Notes: generated by a model from the sequence alone, not told the origin. A stretch of 64,000 nt of DNA from Rhabditophanes sp. KR3021 (GCA_963281155.1 CAUJLY010000002.1:992001-1056000); one strand, 5' to 3'; numbered from the stretch's first letter, positions 10,191 to 24,888 are shown. Translations and numbers: made by a program.

Positions 10191-13100
10191 CCAATGGATT
10201 TCTAAATTATCTTCATTTATTCTCATTTTGGTTTATTTTTTGGTTTAATAAATATGAATTCTTACCTAAATTTTAACAAAACTAGTTTTGCTACACTATT
10301 TGTCTTTCAACACTTCCCAAAATATTGTGAACCTATTAAGGGTGTTTTTGATTTTAAAATTTAAACTTTTGAATGACAACTTAAATATTTTGATTAAATC
10401 GTATCGAGGTTCTACTTTTTCATTGAATATGTTTAGACCGAGCAATTTTCACCAGTCTGATTTCAATGTATACAAAAAATTTGATTAAGCAAGCCCTTGC
10501 ATTGCTACTTTATTTAAAATTAAATTTAATTTAAAGTATATAAATTGATGATGATCTAACAAATCAAGAATTTTGTATTAAATCGACTAAAATTACCTTA
10601 AGATGTCGATGAATTCTGAAACTTAAATAAGTCAATTGAACTCTCCCTTTCTACGAAAAATGTAAATTGACCATGTAATTGTTAATGTTATTCCTTAACA
10701 GAACATTTAAAACAATAATGGAACAATCACCTCACTACTTCAAACAACATTTATCGTTTCAATTAAACACTTTTATCAATGATTAAAATAATTTACAAAA
10801 ATACACCACAACAATCACTTCAAATAATTTCCTGTTCAATTAACTTCATTTTTTAAAAACATATACTTTCACTAAACTACTTCAAGTATCCTTTATAGTA
10901 AAAAATAATATTCTTTTTGATCAATCTCTTAAAAATATGTACCAATTTAAACTTCAAGACAACTTATTATCGCCACCTTTTTATTTATTAAACTCAACAA
11001 CTTACATTTACTATTAACAATCTGGAGCTGCAGTCAAAATCCGAAAGTAAGTGTCTCATCAACTTCTCAAAACTAGACACCCTTTTTTTGTTTATCTTAC
11101 AAATTTAATACCTTCTTCGGTTTTTTAAAGGAAATTAAAGCCAAGACTCTCTTGAGATTTGGGTGTTACAATAGAAGAGAGACTTTACACAATCAAAACT
11201 CTACATACATATGATATTCATTTTACTCGGCCTTTCTTTATCAATACCAACACATATTTGGGGTGGTATTTTTTGTAATAAGAAAGAGTAACCTTACTTT
11301 TAATAACTAAGGTACTTCCTTAACCGATTAATAATAATCTTTATATATAAACCTATTGTCCCCCTTACTATTCATTTGGTTAGTCGTTCAATTAATTTAC
11401 ATACGCTGGATAGATCACATTTACTTTACATTCATTTATTTATATCTTATTATGCCAATCTATACTAAAACAATTCCTGCTTTTTCATACCATGAAGTCT
11501 TACAAACTTAATCACGCTTTTTTGACTATAAAATTAAAATTTATTTATTATCTATACAAACTCTCCTCTACAAAACACGATTATCCTGGTTATACCTTAA
11601 ATGTACATATATCTACCAAATCAGTGCTGATCTTATCAGATAATATCCAGTTTTTTAATGTACTCTAACCAATACACGCACCAAGAAGAAATTTTTTAAG
11701 ATAGATATACCAATTAAATATGGATACCATCGAAGATGCTTTGTGTTAAGGGTTACTGCTAATAATAGTTGCAAAACAAACTGCCTTTCTTTGATTATTA
11801 AAAGGTTATGACATTAAAAAATAACTATTTTGGAGTAGTTCTTTGGGTGAATACAGAGACTTACACAACAACAAACATAATTGTTTTGTTCAAATTTACC
11901 GGAGATATTTTATTTTGCACCCGTTCACTTAGTTGCAATTTAGAAGTACTCACAAGTAAATTCATTTAATTTGAGTAATTCATTCTCCCTTTAACTATTT
12001 ATATATACGGGTCTCTTCAAAATATAAATAATCAAAAGTCCATTTAATAATAATAAATATTACCATAAACATAACAATGTCTTTTATATACTTATAAGAA
12101 TGAACACCCCATAGATCGCTTATATTGAAATCAATCTTCTAAATTATCTTCTTATCTGTGACTTGTTCGAGAGGAAATCTAGTTTTATGATTACATTTGA
12201 TAGTTCCAAGAGTAATCTTGAATCAGTTCTCAAGTTTGTATTCATCTGATTCAAATAGCAGTATATGTAAATCTATGATTAACAGCTACAATTTTCACAC
12301 ACACAAGCTAAATTATAAGGTTTATATTATATACTCTTGGTAACTATTACAATAATACAAAAAGACAAAAAAGTTGTCATTATATTCATAATAGTGTTTA
12401 ATACTTACCTAAAGCTTTATTGACTAGGCATTTGCACTTCTCACAACTTAAGTTGATATGTTTGTAATATTGACGAAAACTAAGTTAAAAAATATTTAGC
12501 GTAATAAGTTGTTTTGACCAGACCAAATGATTTGAGCAATTCTTTTCGTTTAAAGTTCCCATGTCCTATGAAATTCGGAATTCAAATATAGATTGGGTCC
12601 AACGGTTTTTTACTAAAAAACTTTATATCGTGAAATTTTTTTATAGTAATTCATATACGATTTTATAATCTATCAAAAAACATATTACATCCATCTATAC
12701 CTCCGAATATCTATTCACACATCTTCTCATTGACGTGAATTCTTTTTGATTTGAATTTTTTGTTGTCAAAAAATGAATCTCAAAGAAAACAGTACCTGTT
12801 CTCAAATATGCATAATCTGCATAAATAAATATCTTAAACAATATAAATTAGATTGTTCAGATTATGCGTTTGTTATAATTTTCTACTAAATATGCATTGT
12901 TTGAGGATTAATAAAGATTAATGGCGATTTAAGTGGACTGGCATATGGTTATGGCAAAATAAATGTCTTAAATTCCAATTATACTATTCAAAACTATACA
13001 TAAGTCTCATCTTTCTAGTGATATTCGAATTTTTCTATTAACTTGTGTCACTCAAAGAAAAGGTTATTCTATAATTTTTAATAAATATTCAAAAATTATC

Positions 13101-16100
13101 TTCACCATCGACATAACCTATCTCTTCGTGTCAATCAACTTTCTCCAATCTCCTTGGACCATAAAAATGTATCTATACTTCTTTTTTAACCTTACCTTTT
13201 CCGTGATAATATTCGCTGATTGACATCAAAATAAGTTAGTTGTTACCCTTTTCAAATACTAACTTTATTGTATTCCTTTTTTTAAAACAAAGAAAGCTAT
13301 TATCTACACCAACAACCGCACATCTACTACTGATACCTTCTGAAATTGATTTTTTAATTATATTATTTTCAATAATTACTCTCTCCCTTAATTGCTTTAA
13401 CTATTTTTTATCACTCTCTGTTATTTATGAACTGGTAGGCAAACGTGTTCAAGTTATTTATGTTATCACAAAAAATTGATAGCTATATGGTGATATTTAT
13501 AAAATAAATACGTTTAAATAACTATACGTATTGTTTGTGTATTTTAATTAAATTAAACTTTTTCAAACCATGAGAATTGCTTTCATAAACCTCACCAACA
13601 TCCTCTATATTTCCATATCCATTACAAAACATTTTGCCTTTAATAGCTCATCTTCCCATTGATATGACAAAGTTTTAAGTACATCATATAAAATTGAATG
13701 AATCATTTTAAACCTAAAAAATGAATATAATACACCAGCTTGACCTTTTTTTGTCATTTAATAAATATGGATAGTATGTGACCACCATTTACCTTTATTC
13801 ACATGCACATAGACTCATCAACTAATTGTGAGGTAAAAGCACACCTTCCGACACCATACTGAGTTCTTGTACATTTAAATTTTGATGATTGTCCTTGACA
13901 GTAACATCTAATTTTTATGAACTATTATATCCATTTATTTATTTTTACCTTACCCCAATTATACCCTCAAAAAAAGACCTTTTTGCTGTGATGGTGGTGA
14001 TTAAATATTTAAAAATACCTTTTTTTAGTTTTCATACCGTTGCTTTCAATTAACTATGTTGCTAAGTTTACGATTGTAGACGACTTCTTTTTAATCAAAT
14101 TTTTTATATTTACATTAAATACAACAAAAGGCGATTTTTTAACTTAATGTTACCTAATATTTTCAACTACTTAGACAAAAACTTTAATTTGAGCCTATTA
14201 ATTTTGGTTTAAAATGGTACTAATATACACAACTATAAATTGTTCTAAACATAATTATTCTAAACGGAGTAAATAGTATGTATAAATAAGCATTTATGTG
14301 TCTTTTTATATCATCTGCTAAATCTACATCTAAAAAGTTTACAATTTAAGGTAAGATCATGTTACGGGAGTTGGCGCTAAGCTTACAACCTCTTTTTGTT
14401 TATACAAAAACAGTCAACACTAATATTTATATATAATTTAACTTTTTTATAATAAACTAACATCTTCGACCATCTTGATAACAGGTATTATCTAAATTCA
14501 ATTGACTATTATCATTTGATTTTGAAGTTTATTATTAAAATGAATATAAATTGTAAATTAAACAAAAATTGTCGAAATTAAAACAATTGCCCCTGCGATA
14601 GGATCATTCTTTTTACCCACACGTACTTTCGAAGGATTTAGAGAACACGAATTCACCTTTTTCACTTTACTTTTTTGATTTAATTTACTGAACATTTTAG
14701 ATATCTATACAGTTCACATCACAACATTCATTTTTTGCAACTTACTTATTTAGAACAATTGTTTCTTGAAGGTATTACATATCTGTATAAATTTTGTCTT
14801 CTAATCCACTTTAACATACAAATATTTTAAGAGTATATTTAGTCATAGAAATTTGTAAACTTATCAACTTTGCTTCAATATGAGCGGGGTAGAGTTTCTA
14901 CAACTTTATTGCATCATTAAACATACACTAAATACTCTTTTAAGATGTATTTATTTAGTTTGTTGCCACTCATCAGTACATCATTTTGTCTCATTAACAA
15001 CTCAAATTAGGATGTAGTTAAATATGATTGTCGCAATGTTTCTAACTATACTTCATTAAACAGCACATCCCTAATAAGCTTACATTAAAATATACCAAAA
15101 TTCGACTTTCTTTTGCCCTTTTTTATCCATCTTCAATAACAATTCAATTAGCCACATCTACAAGAAACCAAAATTGGCATGATTTAATCTAACCCCCACC
15201 CAAATCCTTCTAAATTCATTCACCACATTTTTAAACATATGCCCACCACCCAAAAATTCAATTAAACTTTTTCCTAACAACCTAAATAATCACCATTTAA
15301 TGTTAAATATAGTAAGTTTCCAAAAATTGACTTCAACAAAAGAAAAAGTATATAGTTCCTATTTTATTGTTTGACACATATCGTTGACACTTGTGTATGA
15401 ATTATTAAAAATTTTAAATAGTTTCACTTTGAGTGATAAATACAATCCTTAACTATTTTTCTTTTGATTGTTTGAAGAGTACATTTAAAAAAGAATTGTA
15501 CATGCGATGGCGACAATTAGGGTATTGTGGATAGTAGTAATATTTTTAAATTAACCTGGAGATACTTAAATATGTACTTTAAATGAAGTTTGCTTTAACT
15601 GAATTTTATTTGAAAGTCATTTAAATTGAGTGCCTGGAAAAGTCGTAGTTCTAAACTTTTACTTCTCCTAATTAAAAGTAAAGATTCATGCTGTGTGCGA
15701 TATACTTAATATATCTCATCTTTATCCACACAACTCTTCATTTTCCCTAACAAGGACAAGTACATAAAAATAACTTTTTGCGGTTGAAAGTAATATCAAC
15801 TCATCTTTTTGACCATTTTAAACTAAATTTAGTGTAATCTATTGAATTGAGGTGTGATTGAATTTGTTGGTGCCTTTTAAAAGCCGTTCCCGTTTTTTAT
15901 AAACACTAACCATCCATAATTGACGCACCATTGTCAAAATAACATTTTTTACTATCTGCCTTTCAAGTCATCATTTTTTGATTATTATTGCCTTGATATT
16001 TTGCAAATTTACATCACTATCCAAACAACTTCTTCTTCTGCTTTTTTAGTCTCGTTAATAGGACGTTCCTGATTTTGTCCATTAAGTTGGGTGTCTTTAT

Positions 16101-18745
16101 TATCACTCAAATCAAATCAAAATTATTGTGTCTGATTATATACAAAACGACAAACTTTGTATGTTTTCGAAAGAACTTATGTTAAATATAATAATATGAG
16201 TGTCGTTGATTGATATCACAATATTGCTCTTAAACATTTGATTCAATTAAATGATAAAGAATATGAATAATCATTTGGAAGGTTTTAATGCTAATGGTAG
16301 CCTGTTTTTATGTAATATGCAAAACTTAATATGACTACAACAAGAAAAACCTTTTAATAATTGAAAGCACATTTTGTAGGACACAATTCAATCACATTCC
16401 CCTTTACTATTAGTACTATTTAATGCATCAACTATTTGATTAAAATCAAAGCAGCACCTTTTTTTTCAACCCTCTCCTTATACTAACCTTAAATTGACGA
16501 CAAAAAATTAATGTATATATATTATTGCGAAGAAAGGAAAAGATTAAATAAATTGTCTTGGTTCAAGGCAATTTTGGAATTAATTTGAATAATCCACAGT
16601 TGGCGATCGTCAAATCCCCGTACTTTTAGTTTAAGTATCAAAAAATAAGTAACATCTATTTAACAATTACTTTATGGTCAAACTTAGAACAAGATTACAT
16701 ATCCATTAAATATATTTTTATTTGTTATCCCTTTTTTATTCCTCCTAATCAAAAGATCACTACATATCATCATTCCTTAAACATTTTGTCTGTCGATATC
16801 ATCTTTATTATGAGACATTAACAATATGTTATTATTGTCATAACACCTCTTCTTAAATATTGATAAATCCATTCATTACAAAACATGAACCGATTTTGTT
16901 GGTGGCATACAAATTATTTTTTAAACATATTTAAACAAACTGACTTACATTTTATTGTTATGTAAAATAAATATATTTTTATTTTGTCTGTATTCACCTC
17001 CAGCTCAATGCATCTTTGTCGATGGTCATTTTTTGATAATCAAAACAAATGCTAAGCTTTTAAAAAGAATCTTCCTTCACAATCTTATTATTATTATCAA
17101 TATTTCAGATTATGCATAGATGATGCTGTTTGATAAATAAATTTATTTACCTAAATCATAACTTGTTGTGGCTACACATCCTTGTACTTTGAGCAATTGT
17201 CTTACAACAATAATTACCTCCACCTTGTCTCTCTGCAAAAAAAGGCAAGCTAGCACATAAATAAAATATATGGCTTATTCACGATCAAACTACCTAAGTA
17301 ATCACAAAAAATTATTTCAATGCCAAATTTGTTTTTTTAACATACACTTTTACTTACCACTAACAAATTTTAATAGATAAATTTATACAAAAAATGTCCA
17401 ACCACAGATATCAAACTGATTATAGTTGTTACTTAAACAAAAATTAAGTGATTTCACTTCTTTCACCCTTCATCAGAATAATTTTTATAATGCCTTATCA
17501 GATTTATACTTTATACCTTTCTCCTTTATTATTTTGAATCTTTTATCAAATATCACGGAAAAATCATATTACCTTCGGCCTTAAGATAGGTCCTTATACT
17601 TAACTTTATCAGTTTCCGTTTTTTTCACCATCTTTTATTATATAAGTATCTCATCAAATGAACTTATTTTCACTAATATCATGGCCATCATCTTTTCTTG
17701 ATCCTAGACTTGAAGGCTCCTTATGACCATATTTTAGATTAATTGCATAAACACACAAACTAAAGTTGCTCCTTACATATTTCCTCCCAATTAATCACCA
17801 TCAAAGAGGAAGTTAGGAGGTACTGGTTATATATAGGCAAGTAGTCATTCCAAAGTTCACATCCATCCTAATCGCCTCACTTAAATGATATTGTTAAAAA
17901 AGAGACAACCATGTCCTTTTTTTAAATAAAGCTTCCACCATATTATGTGCAAATATACAAAACTCATTTTTTTTGAGGTAACCATGTGCAAGAAATATAA
18001 ACTAAATGGGCCGCCCGTTTTAGACAAGGTGTGGTATCAAGGCATCATGTCAAATGTATTGTCTTGATTTTATACTACAACAAACATACTTCTTTCTTTG
18101 AATTTGTGGGTAAGACGATATGTAGTAAGTTGGGAATAAGTTTTGTTTTATGGGGGGGATGAGATGATGTATATTAGTAGTTCGTTAACAGTTTTTACAT
18201 GCGTATTTATATGTTTCCGTCTTTTGATTAGACCTGTTAAGATTTTAATTATTATAATATTCATTGTGACTACTCATCTTTTGCCTCATTTTTTGTTGTC
18301 TCGCTTTTTTGATAAATTGACACAATCCTTTGCTCTAAATACTAATCTTAATCATGTATTTAAGTTTTAATTTTTTACAGTCAACATACCAAGACATATC
18401 CGACTTCTAACTATACGAACATAAATATTCCTAAAAGGCAAATTCATTTTATTTGCGAATATCTGAACATACATTTTGTCTATACTTTAATATAATCAAC
18501 CACTAATTTATTTATAATTGATACCAGCTAAGCAAATTAAATCAAATTGATAGGGTGTCAAAAAAATCACTACTACCTCATCGAAAGCCCTTCAAAAAAG
18601 ATTTCTGAAAAAAGGTGAATATCGAACACGTTCCATGGCCTAAGTAGTCCTTCACTTTTCTTAATAATCTAAAGAAAGAAATCTTTTTTGATTGTGACAT
18701 GATTTTATAAAAAACTATTTTTTGTATGATAACAAGCAAAAAAAG
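10191..18745. other. 8.5-kb gene-free, C-rich/G-poor tract
   Basis: No gene was found on either strand: open frames are short, of low complexity and without splice-linked partners. The + strand is strikingly G-poor where I counted: 6 G against 50 C in 15121-15300, and 6 G against about 32 C in 10741-10920. Near 18.0-18.2 kb the composition changes, with G runs including a seven-G stretch. It lies directly upstream of the semaphorin gene and could be its regulatory region, an untranslated or noncoding transcript, or an old satellite. I found no tRNA, rRNA or CRISPR structure. Confidence 0.55.
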
Positions 18746-21700
18746 ATGAAATTCAATTTAGTCATTTCCTTTGTTGGATTATTGGTGTTGGGTGCTGCTG
18801 ATTCAACGACTCAACTAGAAACAGAACAAAAGAAGTCAATTAATATTGTTGATGGTAAGTTCAGGGGCTTCATTTTATGGGTAAATAAGTTGTTCTAATA
18901 AAGATATGTGTGTATGTGCATTCATATTTATAATTGACTACTACCTGATAACACTTGATTAGGCAGATTTTTAATAAGTACATCTTCTTTTGATTGAAAG
19001 CAATTTGTTCTAAAGTGATTTGGCGATGGCAATGTGTAAACAAAACAACTTTAGTGTAACTTATGACGAAAGGTGCTACCAATATCTTCTTTTTTGAGAT
19101 TCTATTATAATAAAACAAAATGTGTTAACATTAAAAAAAGAAGCAGTCAACAGGAAATATTGCAATTTATTTATATTTGATTAAGACTCTTTGTTTAGAC
19201 GGTGCTAACTTTGATGTCCGGAATGGAGTAATCTCTTTGTTATTAGGTGTGTTGTTTCTCTTCTTAATTGGTGATGATGACAATTCAAAAGTTCAAAAAT
19301 TATGTATTAAAGTGATAGTATAAAATGTTATATATCTTCTGATGATAAGAAGCTGTCGTTGGTTCTGCATTATTGAATCAACCAAATTGGATGGTGACTT
19401 TTTTTGTGATAAGTTGACGTCACCGGGAGGTACTTTATTTTTAATTGAATTTAGAAAGAAACTTTTAAGTGTTTTGTCAAGCTCTGATTTTTTGAAGTTA
19501 CTGGCATAAATTACATTCATGTCAAAAGATTAGCGACCGACCTTTCCTTCGAATCAAAGACAATTTGTTAATGGTTTGATATTATCTTTTTTCAGTGCTC
19601 ACCCTAAGTAGTGTGCACCTTTTATGTATGTAGGGATTAAAGTAGAGAATCGTCGTGTAAGTGCCGATAAGGATCTAGGTGTTGGAAGTAGTGATAGTCG
19701 TAAACGCCGTACCAGCTACATTTTTATTTGTCGTAACTTCCTTCTTTGATTTTAAACTTTGATAGGGGTAATGCATAAATAATTTAATAAATGTTTAATT
19801 GATAATTTGAATGATTACATATTGACGGACATAAATATTGATAATATTGCATTTTGCAGATACGTCACTTTTTCTAAAAATCAAGAATGAATCTCCATAC
19901 CCTGATCATTTGAGGATTTTGTATCGAGAGCATAATGAATTTTTGATTATTGGTGGGAGGAATGTAGCATACAACGTTTCAATTATAAGCGGCCAGATCC
20001 TTTCGACGTATACCTGGCTTTCCTCGAAGAAAGATGAGGAAGAGTGCGTGATGAAGGGAAGGAGTCTCGAAGAATGTCACAATTACATTAGAGTAGTCTC
20101 CAGACAGCCCAGAACCACAAAGCTTTTAATATGTGGAACTAACTCATTCAAGCCATTATGCCGCGTCATCGAGGAAAGAATAACGGAAAACGCCATCAAA
20201 CTCTTCCAATTCTCCGGCGTCGGCATCGTCTCTTATGATCCCCTCTACCAGACGACTTTCGTCCGCGATGGCGACTTAATGTACGCATCTTCAGTAACTG
20301 ACTTTGACTCAACGGATCCTTTGATTTACCGCCGTAATGTGTCTCTGCAAACTCCAACCGACTTAGGCATTAGAACCGTTAAAGATGATTTTAGATTTTT
20401 AAATTCACCTCAATTTGTTGGGTCGTTTTTGGATTCTGATGTAAGTTTGACTAAATATTGGGCGTTTGTTGAAATACTGGGTGTTTGTTGAAATTAATGG
20501 GGGATAGATGATATAGTTTGTGAGGCATGCCATATTGAGTAAATATTGGGCATTTACCTCTCTTTATTTGAAAGACCTTTTTAATTAAGTTAATTAACAA
20601 GTTGCTGCACTTTGAAACTAGTTTAATTATGCGACTACAACATCGTAAAATAAAAGTTACAGTAAACAAACTTTTATCACGTAATAATAAATATTGTTTA
20701 GTTCATCTACTTCTGGCTCCGCGAAGAAGCCATCGAATGCGACAACTGCGATCCGATCATTTATTCCCGCGTCGTCCGTGTATGCCGATCCGACAAGGGT
20801 GGACCAAGACAATACTCGAATGAATGGACTTCTTTTGTCAAGGCTCGTTTGAATTGTTCTATTTCAGGGAGATATCCGTTTTATTTCGATCATGTAAATT
20901 TTTTGTTATGACTAAAGATGGGAATCAAAAATACAAACTAAAATTACTCAATGAGTAATCTTCAGGGTTTTAAATCATTTATTAAAATCAAACAGGGAAA
21001 CAAAAATACTTATTAAAATTGCTCATTGAGTCATCTACAATTCGAGCACCATATTAATCAAGATGTCAGCAACAGCACATGCATTTTCCACAATCTCAAT
21101 CGGTGGTTTGTCTTTTGAATCTTTCCATCGACATAAACTCTGAATTGTTAGCTAATTCGTTAGTAGGTACTGGAAACCTAATGTAGAGAGTTGCGGCTGG
21201 ATGACTCTTGATTTTGTCCATTCTGTATACTTTCTGCCAAGCAAGTCATCATTCTTTAGACAAAGATTGTATCTTGAAGTGTTGCTTGATCCTGCCATCA
21301 AGTCCATATTCACCGACATACACTACTCTCAGAGGTTTCATGGATAATGATAACATTATCTTCATTTATGAGCTCAACCAGAAAGCATACGTAAGCTTTG
21401 TTCTTATTACCAAAAGTTTTCCGACCTGCCACATTTTATCCAAACATTTAGGTGCATTGAAGTTGATGTTGTGATTTTGTTCAGCAATATATAATTCTTC
21501 ACAGCAACGCACTCTAGTGTACTCAGCTAAGGAACCAACTCTACCCATTACTAGCTTGCATGTGTGCAGTGGATTTCCGCTTGACACTCGCTTGCTTTAG
21601 TTTGGTATTCACAATACTCCATATTGCTAAATTTGAGTTTGCACTTATTGCAATCAAACTTTGGCTTCTGAAAAAAGACAACAGTTGGTCTTGTCATTGT

Positions 21701-24250
21701 GTATCCGACCTCTTCGGCGGCATTCATAAGAACGTTCAAGTGTTGACCCATTTTCTTAACTTGTCTTTAAATTATTTACAAAGGTTGAAGAAATGTATCA
21801 CGTACTTAAATTATGAGTTTCCTCAAAGGAGCCAATATATATTGTTTCTATAGCAAATGCGGCTTCAGTACGATACCACAATTGCCATCCAACTTAAAGA
21901 AACTGACTTCGACAATCTCATCTTCCCTTCAGCTAAACAATGGTCCAATGTGCTGATTATCCCCTCTTCCTTCATTGTTAACATTCCATTTCCATGGACT
22001 TTACAAACTATGGAAGTATTGTAATTTTCGTACCTTGCAAATTCATTAATAGAATTGTAGGTTTTGACTGCACCATATTCTCCATCGATTGTCTTGATTA
22101 CATAGAAATTGATGTTTGCTTCTTCTCCGTAGTTTCCTTAATTAACTAATCCATTAGTTGATTAGTACTAAAATCCTTGTCTCTTTGAGCTTTCAATAGA
22201 ACATAAGTTGCGTTGTTGACATGAGTTAAACCAGAAAAAGACGTTTTGCAGTGGGAACAGTACAGCTTCTTCTCACTTCTTTTGATTACGGATTGATTTC
22301 TTGCTTTATCAGTGAGAGAAAGGATAAGGCAACTATACTTGTCATACATGATCATTCATTTTATAAGAAGAATCACCTCATTTGCAGAATCAGTCTACGA
22401 AAACTTTTCATTAGTCAGAAACTTGTCAATTGTTGAAAATAGTTAAGATAGACTGAAAGCGTTATCAAACAGAATTCTAATATCGATAGCCCTACTTCCT
22501 TCTCCTTAAATACTTTCTCAAACTGGGCCTTATTTTCCTAGCATCATCTTTAATTGACATCTCAATCATTTTGTTAAGTTTCAATCTAAGTTCAGCTAAT
22601 CACTGATTGTATTTTTCAATTTCATCCGGCACTTCAAATCAGTGAGTGGCGTTTTTAATTCGCATAAGTATTCATGCAATTGCTGCCTTAAAATTAACAG
22701 ATTCAGACAATGCGTAGGAGAAGTAAAAGAACAACTTGTAGTAAGAATTTGTTGTAGTTGTTAGTAAATGTTATAAGCCAAATAACAATATAAATACGTT
22801 ACAAACAACACCAGCTTTGGAAGTAACTAATATTCAAAATTTAGAAAATGTTCTTTTAAAAAGAAACCTTTAGTACATGGTTTCATTGAAATTTGCATTT
22901 TTTATAAACAAAATAATATATATTTAAAATGATCTAGGCAAATTCGTTAATGACCTTGACTTTCAAAATTAATGTTTTTTCACTTAGATTGAATCAATTG
23001 CCTTTAATAAGGATAGAAGGACAGTTTACGCAACTTTTACCTCTTCTTTGGCAGGAATTGCACAGTCGGCGATTTGTGGATATGACTTAGGAAGCATTAA
23101 TGATATTTTCACCAATTCAGTCTATTCGGGCATGAATAATCAGCAGAATGTTTGGAGGATGAAGAAGGCTTCTAATAGTAAAGGAAGATACAGGCCGGGA
23201 AGCTGTTTGAAAGATTCCAAACAAATGAGTGAAAATGACATTTCCTGGGCTAAGGCCAATGCTTTGGTTCGAGACGTGGTGCCGAATAAATTCGGAAATG
23301 CACAAATGGTTACTTTGGGAACTGAGAAGGATCGGTACCTTGCAATTTCTGTCAAATCCATCAAAAAAGATGAGGATATTCTTTATGTTGGAACTGATCA
23401 CGGAACTGTTAAGAAAATGCTCGTACGCTACAATTCGCAATCTAGTCCTACTTTCATCAGTCAAATTAACTTGAAACTTACTGATGGTGCCATCAAAAAT
23501 CTTATCATCGTCGAAGAAAATTTAGTTGTGTTGACAGAATCGGAAGTACTGAGACTTAATTTAGATTTCTGCCTCAAATTATCCTTCAATTGTGGAGTTT
23601 GCTTAGGAGATGCAGAAAATGATGGTTGTGTATGGAACGAAAGACAAAGTAGATGTTCGGAAAGAATTGGGAGTGGGAATTTGACGGAAAATGTCGAGTT
23701 TGTGAAGACTTGTCCGAAGATTGTGGAAATCAAAAGTACTTTTGGAGATAATAATTTAGTTGATTCAGTTGTGAGTGATGTAGGGATTGGGAAGGAAAAG
23801 TGGAGTGGATTCACTTCGGGTTTCAATTTAAATTCAATTGCTTTCTTGGCAATATTGGCTTTGATATTGGTAATTGGAGGCTGTTTAATTGTGTTTGCTG
23901 TTCTCAGAAGACGAATGCCTAGTGACGGGAAAAGCGAAAAATCACTCTCAATAGCAACCAGCTACATTGGCTCAGACTCAGCTGGTCCAACAGAATGGAC
24001 TCGTAGCGAAGGTTTCATAGATGCTTACAAAAACAGCCCTTTCGAAAAGAATATCACAATCACCCCTCTCTCCAACACCCTTCCCTTCATCCCCAGCAAG
24101 TCGATGGAACGAAGTGTTATTGATTCCCCAAGAATGTCAGCTAACAACGACGACATTTCGATCGTCATAGAAGGTCATGCTACAACCTTACTAAAAAAGC
24201 ATGGTTTTGTCTACCAAAGCAACACTTTAAATCGTGGAAGACAACACTAA
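18746..24250 (+). CDS. transmembrane semaphorin (class 1 type)
   Basis: Exons 18746-18854, 19860-20440, 20702-20893 and 22988-24250 give 714 aa; the phases (1, 0, 0) match exactly. Residues 1-18 (MKFNLVISFVGLLVLGAA) are a signal peptide. The Sema domain, about 40-485, shows GRNVAYN, the CHNYIRV block, LLICGTNSFKPLC, DGDLMYASSVTDFDSTD, LNSPQFVGSF and DKGGPRQYSNEWTSFVKARL. A PSI-type cysteine knot follows at about 488-545 (CGVCLGD...CVW). There is one TM helix near 576-601, then a Ser/Thr-rich cytoplasmic tail of about 110 aa. No Ig domain is present. This is the layout of C. elegans SMP-1/SMP-2, ligands of plexin in axon guidance and epidermal morphogenesis; I do not choose between them. The third intron (20894-22987) contains an antisense gene relic. 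AATAAA signals lie near 24440. Confidence 0.92.
18855..19859 (+). other. semaphorin intron 1
   Basis: 1,005-bp intron between the signal-peptide exon and the first Sema exon, donor GTAAGT, acceptor TTTTGCAG. I see no coding sequence inside; the longest frames are short and of low complexity. Confidence 0.6.
21035..22740 (-). pseudogene. antisense gene relic in semaphorin intron 3 (family X copy 1)
   Basis: Reading the minus strand from about 22740 down to a stop at 21035-21037 gives long stretches of protein-like sequence broken by several in-frame stops and frame changes. Recognisable pieces are a block ending FEVPDEIEKYNQ (near 22630), a Cys-rich piece YCSHCKTSFSGLTHV (22200-22260), a block with TIDGEYGAVKTYNS then CKVHGNGM (22000-22120), EIVEVSFFKLDGNCGIV (near 21880), a second Cys-rich piece CNKCKLKFSNMEYC (21610-21650), and FPVPTNELANNSEFMSME (about 21130-21185). 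The order matches the minus-strand relic in the DMRT intron at 27528-29258. The part matching that copy's N-terminal half is absent, so it is 5'-truncated. I do not recognise the family. Confidence 0.6.
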
Positions 24251-24888
24251 CAAAACCACTGTAACTCTTCAATCATCTACGTTTACGGGTCTCTAATCAT
24301 TTTAATTCCATCAAATTAAAATTTCTAGAACTAAACACAGTCAACCCCAATATATCCAAACTTACTACACACTTCTATGTTCTTTTTTAGTATTACTAAA
24401 CCAAAAAAGCATCACCTTGTACATTTGACTCTATTATATCAAATAAAAATATTCGTTGATTTATCGTAATAAAAAATATTTGTTACTTTATTATAATAAG
24501 TAGATTACCAACTTTTAAGATGTTGCCACGTTGTCAAAAAACGAACTAATTTATGTTTAAATCGTTACAACTAAACAAAACGTAATAAAGAAGAGAAAAG
24601 TGTGACTTGATAGCGTTGCAACTTTTATCTATTTCCTTTTCTTGTCAAATACTTTTTATGATAAACCTTTTATAAAACCCTAGTTAAGTGGATTCTCTTA
24701 TATCGAAGATACTGTTGTTGGAAAGGCTTATCTTTGGAACTTTTTGTGATAAGGCGAGATGGTTCTATAAAAAGAGTAGGGAGTTCTAAGTATATACACT
24801 CTAGGATGGTTGTATTCTGCCATGTGATTCTCTTTATTGACCATGTTTGGGGTTGTTTCTTAATATGTTTTCGTATTTTAGGACAAAT
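24251..24888. other. intergenic
   Basis: Contains the 3' UTR and AATAAA signals of the semaphorin gene near 24440 and the promoter and acceptor (TATTTTAG at 24874-24881) of the cytidine deaminase gene. No coding sequence was seen. Confidence 0.5.

Noticed and set aside
13240..13479. 79-codon frame in the gene desert
   Set aside because: Low-complexity, rich in Leu, Phe and Ile from T-rich sequence, with no flanking signals.
18143..18370. 75-codon hydrophobic frame upstream of the semaphorin
   Set aside because: Begins inside a G run, consists mostly of T-rich codons and does not splice in phase to the signal-peptide exon, which has its own ATG.
20602..20823. 73-codon + strand frame overlapping the third semaphorin exon
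   Set aside because: The exon is read in another frame (FIYFWLREEAIECDNC..., DKGGPRQYSNEWTSF), which matches semaphorins and joins the flanking exons in phase.
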